NCBI GenBank assembly: GCA_024181965.1
Contig: BQXS01013841.1
Location: 1-44,570, forward strand
DNA from: Aduncisulcus paluster
Lineage: Eukaryota > Fornicata
Length of the DNA stretch: 44,570 bases
Direction of reading: 5' to 3'
Part shown: in pieces, positions 40,039 to 44,570 of the stretch
How positions within the stretch are numbered: the stretch's first letter is position 1
Layout of the letters: each line of letters begins with the position of its first letter
Position numbers and translations under genes: made by a program
Notes under the pieces: generated by a model
The model's database searches: none
What the model was told of the DNA's origin: nothing
Seen by the model: only the letters and a program-made list of their open reading frames with translations

Positions 40039-40452
40039 TTTCTAAAAGTGGTAAGCGAGTCAAACAGGAAAGGCTTGAAAATCACCTTTGATCCCAAAAT
40101 AGAATCGATGAGAACATCTCCGTTCTACTGAAGAAATAGGGAAAAATATATAAGGAATTCAAAAAAATATAATAAAATTGTCTTGTATATGTTTTTTCGG
40201 ATAATTTATGGAATTTTATTGGCTCATTAACGCGCCGATGTACAAATTGAAACAAATTCAATTTTCTACAAAAAATGTAAGTATAAAATTTACTTTTTAG
40301 TATAAGGCTCAACTATCAAGCTTCGAGAAGATAGGATTCTGTGATTATAGAACGTTTTATTGAATAAATTAGGTTTTCAGAAGGTCACATACGAGAAAAT
40401 AAACGAAAGAAAAGAAAAAAAAAAGAAACTCAAATGGCATCAATCAAAATAA
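40039..40452. other. Intergenic region between RPS23 and the EF-hand gene
   Basis: These 414 bases should contain the RPS23 promoter and the 3' flank of the EF-hand gene, which lies on the same strand. An A-rich stretch near 40410-40430 is the only notable feature. No RNA gene was recognised. Confidence 0.4.
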
Positions 40453-41160
40453 TTATTTTTTCATTAATCCATCAAACATATCCAAGTAACGAGGATTACT
40501 TTGACTCATAGCGGAGAATTCATCCCAATCAATGGTTCCATTTTTATCAGTGTCAGCAATCCTAAAAACTTCCTTCACAAGTTTGGCAATTTTCTTTGTT
40601 CCGGCGACCATTCCAGCAGATTCAAGACTCATGGTGAAGATTTCTTTAAGTTCAGATTCATCGATATCTCCGCTCTTATCGACATCGAAGATGCTAAAAG
40701 CAAATTTCATCTTCTTCTCCAATTTGGCCTTGAAAACTTTTGTCTCCTCTTCGTTCATATCCTCTTTTTTGCCTTGGATGGGTTTTAGCAATTCCATGGC
40801 ACAAACATACTCCTCGAAGTCAACTTCTCCATTTCCATCGACATCAATTGTACTAATGAGACGTTCAATGAAAACATTTCTCTCCTCTGAACCACCGGCC
40901 ATAACTCGGGCAAATTCATCAACTGGGATATACAACAACTTTTGGGCTGGGATCTTTTCAGCATCAACTTCACTAACAATTAATTCCTTTTCCATATCGG
41001 TTTTCATTGATTCGGCCACTTCATCATGGTCCTTCTCATTAGCAAGAACACAGTAGTCATCCCAATAAGCTTTAATGTGACCTTTGGGAATATCAAAAGT
41101 TTTTTCAAGATTAAGAATGTATTCCTTTTCTAAAGAATGTGATGATTGACAACAACCCAT
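40453..41160 (-). CDS. EF-hand calcium-binding protein with N-terminal lipidation motif
   Basis: The protein is 235 residues. Three canonical 12-residue calcium loops can be read: DVDGNGEVDFEE (106-117), DVDKSGDIDESE (159-170) and DTDKNGTIDWDE (203-214). Each has Asp at position 1, Gly at 6, a hydrophobic residue at 8 and Glu at 12. A fourth, degenerate hand may lie near residues 75-90. The N-terminus MGCCQSS is a good N-myristoylation site with two adjacent Cys for palmitoylation, so a membrane-anchored calcium sensor is likely. The layout resembles calcineurin B, neuronal calcium sensors and plant CBLs. The ~100-residue N-terminal part is longer than in those and not recognised. No enzyme domain is fused. 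Confidence 0.9.
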   Translation of the reverse strand: MGCCQSSHSLEKEYILNLEKTFDIPKGHIKAYWDDYCVLANEKDHDEVAESMKTDMEKELIVSEVDAEKIPAQKLLYIPVDEFARVMAGGSEERNVFIERLISTIDVDGNGEVDFEEYVCAMELLKPIQGKKEDMNEEETKVFKAKLEKKMKFAFSIFDVDKSGDIDESELKEIFTMSLESAGMVAGTKKIAKLVKEVFRIADTDKNGTIDWDEFSAMSQSNPRYLDMFDGLMKK

Positions 41161-41437
41161 TTGTTAGACTTAGTTACCAAAACCCAATTTCTCATTGGCG
41201 TTGATGAATTCATAAGAGTCTATTTGAAGAATCACATTATTTTTCCATTAAAAACTAATATTATATAGAGACCTATTTTAATTTAGCCCAAATCGCTCAG
41301 AATGATGTTTTGAATCTTTCAAAGAAATTTCTTCCTCTTTTGGAGTTTTGCTGGAGATTTGGCATTCGCGTCATCAAAGTCCGGATGAGATATTTATCAA
41401 AGAGATTTGATTTGACATCGATAGTCACACATCAGTT

Positions 41438-43102
41438 TTACTCATCGAGTTGTAACTCAGAAGACTCGGATAATTCAAAATGAGAGAGTTCTGATTCTTC
41501 TTCCTCAGGTTCATCCTTTTTCTCAGCAAGAATTTCTTCAGATTGTTTAAATAATGACGTACCAGCATTTGTACTAGCCCCGATATCGGCAGGAGTATTA
41601 TCAGTTCCAAACAAAGCCATTGACGAAGGATCTGAAGTTCCAAATAAAGAAGTAGAAGCGTCACTAACACCAAACAAGCTTTCGAGCCCTTCTCCTTGCT
41701 TTTTGGGCTGGTTTATCTGTTTCTCCTCTTCTTCTTTTAGCTTTCTCTCTTTTTCTTCCTCTTCTTTTTGTATTTTCATTTTTAAACGGTCGTTATCCTC
41801 TTTTTGTTGTTTTTTCTTGAGAAGATCTTCCTCTTCTCTCTTTCTTCTCTCAGCCTCAAGCTTCTCTTGGCGGTTTCTTTCAATTTCTTGCTCTCTCTCA
41901 ATCTCACGGTCTTCAAAACGGGCAGTTGGGAACACATTCACTCCACTCTCGGCTATAACCGTTTCAGCACCGGTAACAACCGATGAATTGCCGGTGATAG
42001 CCGAAGAAACAAATGTAGTCATGGGACTAGCTGTGAAACTATTGCCCAAAGTACCATGACTATGGAAAGAATGACTTGGCGCTGATTCCTTGTGCAGTTT
42101 TTTGTCTTCTTCATGCTCTCTTGATGCTGCCTCCTCTTCTTCTTTCTCTCTCACAGCTTGGGCAATCCTTTCTTTCTTTCTCTCCTCTTGCTCGACTTGA
42201 CTGCGAGTGAGGAAAGAGTCGAGAGCACCCATAAGCTCTGCAGTGGATGGTTTCTTTCCAATCATCGAAGAATTCATTGATTTGGCAAAATGAGAAGGAG
42301 ATTCAGAAGCACCTAGATGGAGGGCACTCTGACCGCCGACAAAGGATGAATTCAAGCTCTTTTGATGCTCAAGTTCATCAGACAATCTCACAATCTGTTC
42401 ATGCTGGGATTTAACGACAGATGAGAGATCAAAAAGATGTTGAGAACTACTTGAAGAAATGGGTTGAGTTTCTTTAGGCTCAGGTTGAACAACTTTTTGT
42501 CTCTTCAGGGGACGTTTGAATTCGGCTTCATGTTCAGCTTCAGACTCGTCTTCATCAGTACTAAATTCATCAATATCCAACGAAGTTTTTCGATGACGCC
42601 TGGAACGGGGAAGAGATTCAGACTGAGTAATATTGGTTGAAGGAGGGGGAGGGACCATAAATATACATACCGGAGGGAAAAAGGGGAAGGGAGGGGGTTG
42701 CATGGTGGTACTTGAATCTTTTATCTCGGTAGAATCACTAGAATCAGATGTTTCCTTGCTCTCTTTCTTAGATTGATCTTTTTGTTGCTGCTGCTGAAAT
42801 TGTTGCATCATTTGCATTTGTTGTTGGTATATAGCAGACATCATTTGGGGATTAAATAAAGGGTAAGGAGCGGATTGACCAAAAGGAGCCTGTGAATATG
42901 GATATTGTCCAGGAAAACCAAATGGTTGAGGAGATGACATTGACTTTTCTTTCTTAGATGATTTTTTCCCTTTTTTATCATCCTTCTTAGAACCTTTAGC
43001 CTTTGATTCAGAGGAAGAAGAAAAAGGCCATCCAAACAACGGAGCCATTGGCATCATTTCAGGCTGATATTGAGCGCCAAATGAAAATGGATTTTGACTC
43101 AT
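41438..43102 (-). CDS. Low-complexity protein with FG-type motifs at both ends and a coiled coil
   Basis: The protein is 554 residues from ATG 43102 (MSQNPFSFGAQYQPEM); the longer frame starts at TTG. The N-terminal ~80 residues carry FG-type motifs (FSFG, PLFG, PFGFPG, PFGQS). A Gln/Met-rich stretch (IYQQQMQMMQQFQQQQQ) and a Pro-rich segment follow. Then comes an acidic/basic stretch with a candidate nuclear-localisation patch (RPLKRQK). Residues ~290-480 form a Lys/Glu coiled coil. Near the C-terminus SLFGVSD, SLFGTSD, ALFGTDN and SLFKQS repeat. These match the SLFGTSD repeats of the Nup50-like protein 5 kb away. It could be another FG nucleoporin or nuclear-pore-associated protein, but FG motifs here are few. 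Confidence 0.82.
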   Translation of the reverse strand: MSQNPFSFGAQYQPEMMPMAPLFGWPFSSSSESKAKGSKKDDKKGKKSSKKEKSMSSPQPFGFPGQYPYSQAPFGQSAPYPLFNPQMMSAIYQQQMQMMQQFQQQQQKDQSKKESKETSDSSDSTEIKDSSTTMQPPPFPFFPPVCIFMVPPPPSTNITQSESLPRSRRHRKTSLDIDEFSTDEDESEAEHEAEFKRPLKRQKVVQPEPKETQPISSSSSQHLFDLSSVVKSQHEQIVRLSDELEHQKSLNSSFVGGQSALHLGASESPSHFAKSMNSSMIGKKPSTAELMGALDSFLTRSQVEQEERKKERIAQAVREKEEEEAASREHEEDKKLHKESAPSHSFHSHGTLGNSFTASPMTTFVSSAITGNSSVVTGAETVIAESGVNVFPTARFEDREIEREQEIERNRQEKLEAERRKREEEDLLKKKQQKEDNDRLKMKIQKEEEEKERKLKEEEEKQINQPKKQGEGLESLFGVSDASTSLFGTSDPSSMALFGTDNTPADIGASTNAGTSLFKQSEEILAEKKDEPEEEESELSHFELSESSELQLDE

Positions 43103-43316
43103 CCTTTCAATCAATAATCGCAAGAAAAAGATTTAATTTATCTCACGCTCTGATTTCAGCCAATATACAATAGAAACAAAATTATATTAAGTTTTTAGGT
43201 CTTTGAATAAAAATTTTATCGCAATTAACTTTGTCAAAATTACTATTTATGCCGAATACTGAAATTTTGTCATTTGTCGCCTCCTACATCAAAATATCAC
43301 AAAATATTCGATATAA

Positions 43317-44570
43317 ATGGATTTTTTAAAGTCATTTTGTCTTTTTGTGTCAGAATACTTTGGAAAAGTTGTGAATGAAGAAGATTTGTTATCTGGCACC
43401 ACACTCAGTCTGTTATTATGTACTATAGAACCAGAACAATCATTCAAACCCCTTAAAAATGCACTACAAAACGATTTTCCCCCACGAACATTGTTTTCTA
43501 TTATGTTATCCAGGATGAAAGCATTCATGTCAAGTAAGCATAAAGAATTGACGTGTGACCATTCTTTAGGCATTCAAAGTATTGTTGCGGCTGCCCTGCG
43601 TTATCAACAATGGTCTGAACAAGTCCAACAAGCGCAACCTTCCCATGCTCCTATGGTGTCTGGTTTATTCTCAACTCCCACAACAAAACCTCTCTCTTCA
43701 AGTATATTTGCCCCTTCAAAAGCCACGAGAGGGCCAGATAATTCATTGCTATTGTGTGAAGGAGATGGATCTCTTGTTATTGGTTATCCCGCCCTTTCTG
43801 CATTATCTTCCTTATGTATTGATATATTTCGTTGTGTTTTACATAGTTCAAACAAACATACATATGTTTCAGTTGTTATCTCATTGGGAAAATCAACTCA
43901 GCAAGTCCTTCAAGATGGTTTCATCGTTGGAGAAGGTGAAGTGCCTAAACAAGCGTCTAAAACAATGGAAATATCATCAACCAATCACAAAGAAAGTTCT
44001 TCCCACATTCCACGTCCCTCAGAGATGTATCCTGAAGAAGTTATTGGAGATGGTGGTCTAGTATCCTCCCCGAAACGAGCTCCCAAGCATCCCCATCTTT
44101 CCTCCAATTCAAGACGAGTCACAGGAGCATCGAGCAAGACAAGCGAGCGTGAATCAACTGATAACTCTTCTCCATCAGAGATGTTACATAAAAAAGATCT
44201 CGCCATGTCATCAGTCCATTCGTCAGCAGGACATGGAGGTCGTAATGTACCAATGAAGAAACCAACTTCATCGGCGACCAAACAAACAACCCATAGGTCT
44301 GGTCAAATATTACCCAAGAAAGGCAAGCCCATTGTTCTATCTTCAACCACCAAACAACTCATTCGCAAACGAAAGAAAGAACAATCGTCCTCTTATTCCA
44401 ATCTTAAAATGAAAAATCGTTCAAATACTTTCTCTCACCTCCCATTATCGCCCTCTGCCTCATTCGTTGCTGAGACCAAACCACCTTCACACATGGGTAC
44501 CACGTCATCTCTTGCAAAGAGCTCTCTCCATCACACACAGCTTGCTACCTCCTCTTCTTCCTCTTCTGGG
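43317..44570 (+). CDS. Partial gene running off the right edge; possible CH/HOOK-like N-terminal domain
   Basis: From ATG 43317 (MDFLKSFCLFVSEYFGKVV) the frame stays open for 418 codons to the end of the window, so the C-terminus is missing. The first ~105 residues are hydrophobic and helical: EEDLLSGTTLSLLLCTIEPEQSF, LFSIMLSRMKAF and a final helix, IVAAALRYQQWSEQVQQ. Order and spacing recall the N-terminal CH-like domain of HOOK-type dynein adaptors, but the similarity is only general. From ~120 on the protein is Ser/Thr/Pro/Lys-rich and probably disordered, ending here in a Ser run. Two minus-strand ORFs overlapping it are shadows. It diverges from the FG-motif gene. Confidence 0.75.
   Translation, partial: MDFLKSFCLFVSEYFGKVVNEEDLLSGTTLSLLLCTIEPEQSFKPLKNALQNDFPPRTLFSIMLSRMKAFMSSKHKELTCDHSLGIQSIVAAALRYQQWSEQVQQAQPSHAPMVSGLFSTPTTKPLSSSIFAPSKATRGPDNSLLLCEGDGSLVIGYPALSALSSLCIDIFRCVLHSSNKHTYVSVVISLGKSTQQVLQDGFIVGEGEVPKQASKTMEISSTNHKESSSHIPRPSEMYPEEVIGDGGLVSSPKRAPKHPHLSSNSRRVTGASSKTSERESTDNSSPSEMLHKKDLAMSSVHSSAGHGGRNVPMKKPTSSATKQTTHRSGQILPKKGKPIVLSSTTKQLIRKRKKEQSSSYSNLKMKNRSNTFSHLPLSPSASFVAETKPPSHMGTTSSLAKSSLHHTQLATSSSSSSG

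Noticed and set aside
1-44570. tRNA, rRNA or other structured RNA genes in the spacers
   Set aside because: I read the longer spacers for tRNA arm motifs and found none convincing; a covariance-model search would be needed to exclude small RNAs.

Overview
This window is nuclear DNA from a unicellular eukaryote. It is AT-rich, with large, mostly uninterrupted ORFs packed on both strands. Clearly eukaryotic genes are present: a kinesin, ubiquitin E1, the CAF1 deadenylase, a Ran-binding FG-nucleoporin-like protein, cytosolic ribosomal protein uS12 (RPS23), a CDK-like kinase and an EF-hand protein. Spliceosomal introns with GTATGT donors are also visible. TAA, TAG and TGA all end genes, so the code looks standard. 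Few, start-proximal introns, long Ser- and Glu-rich proteins and WD40/kinesin genes fit a free-living flagellate protist. A metamonad such as a fornicate is my guess, not something the sequence proves.

Layout. 1-20.7 kb: a partial minus-strand gene at the left edge (possible COG5), an RPxSA-motif charged protein, a giant WD40 protein, a KIN-U/ARK-type kinesin, a two-hydrophobic-segment coiled-coil membrane protein, a coiled-coil protein and a CDK-like kinase with a long insert. 20.9-24.8 kb: an LRR protein with Glu-rich tracts. 24.9-35.1 kb: a mirror-symmetric block. The ubiquitin E1 gene and CAF1 diverge from its centre. They are flanked by a nearly identical non-coding inverted repeat and then by two outward-facing members of an unrecognised two-module family. 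A broken third member lies just outside on the left. 35.2-44.6 kb: Nup50/Nup2-like protein, acyltransferase-3 membrane protein, RPS23, EF-hand protein, a second LFG-motif protein and a partial gene at the right edge.

Several start codons differ from the longest ORF. Four genes (WD40, kinesin, LRR, RPS23) need a start-proximal intron to restore a sensible N-terminus. Several longest ORFs begin at GTG or TTG, so I used the next in-frame ATG. The genes show no operon-like or single-pathway organisation. Gene functions are housekeeping: ubiquitin activation, mRNA deadenylation, nuclear transport, translation and cytoskeleton. The least explained part is the 24.9-35.1 kb inverted duplication. There the non-coding arms are far better conserved than the genes next to them.
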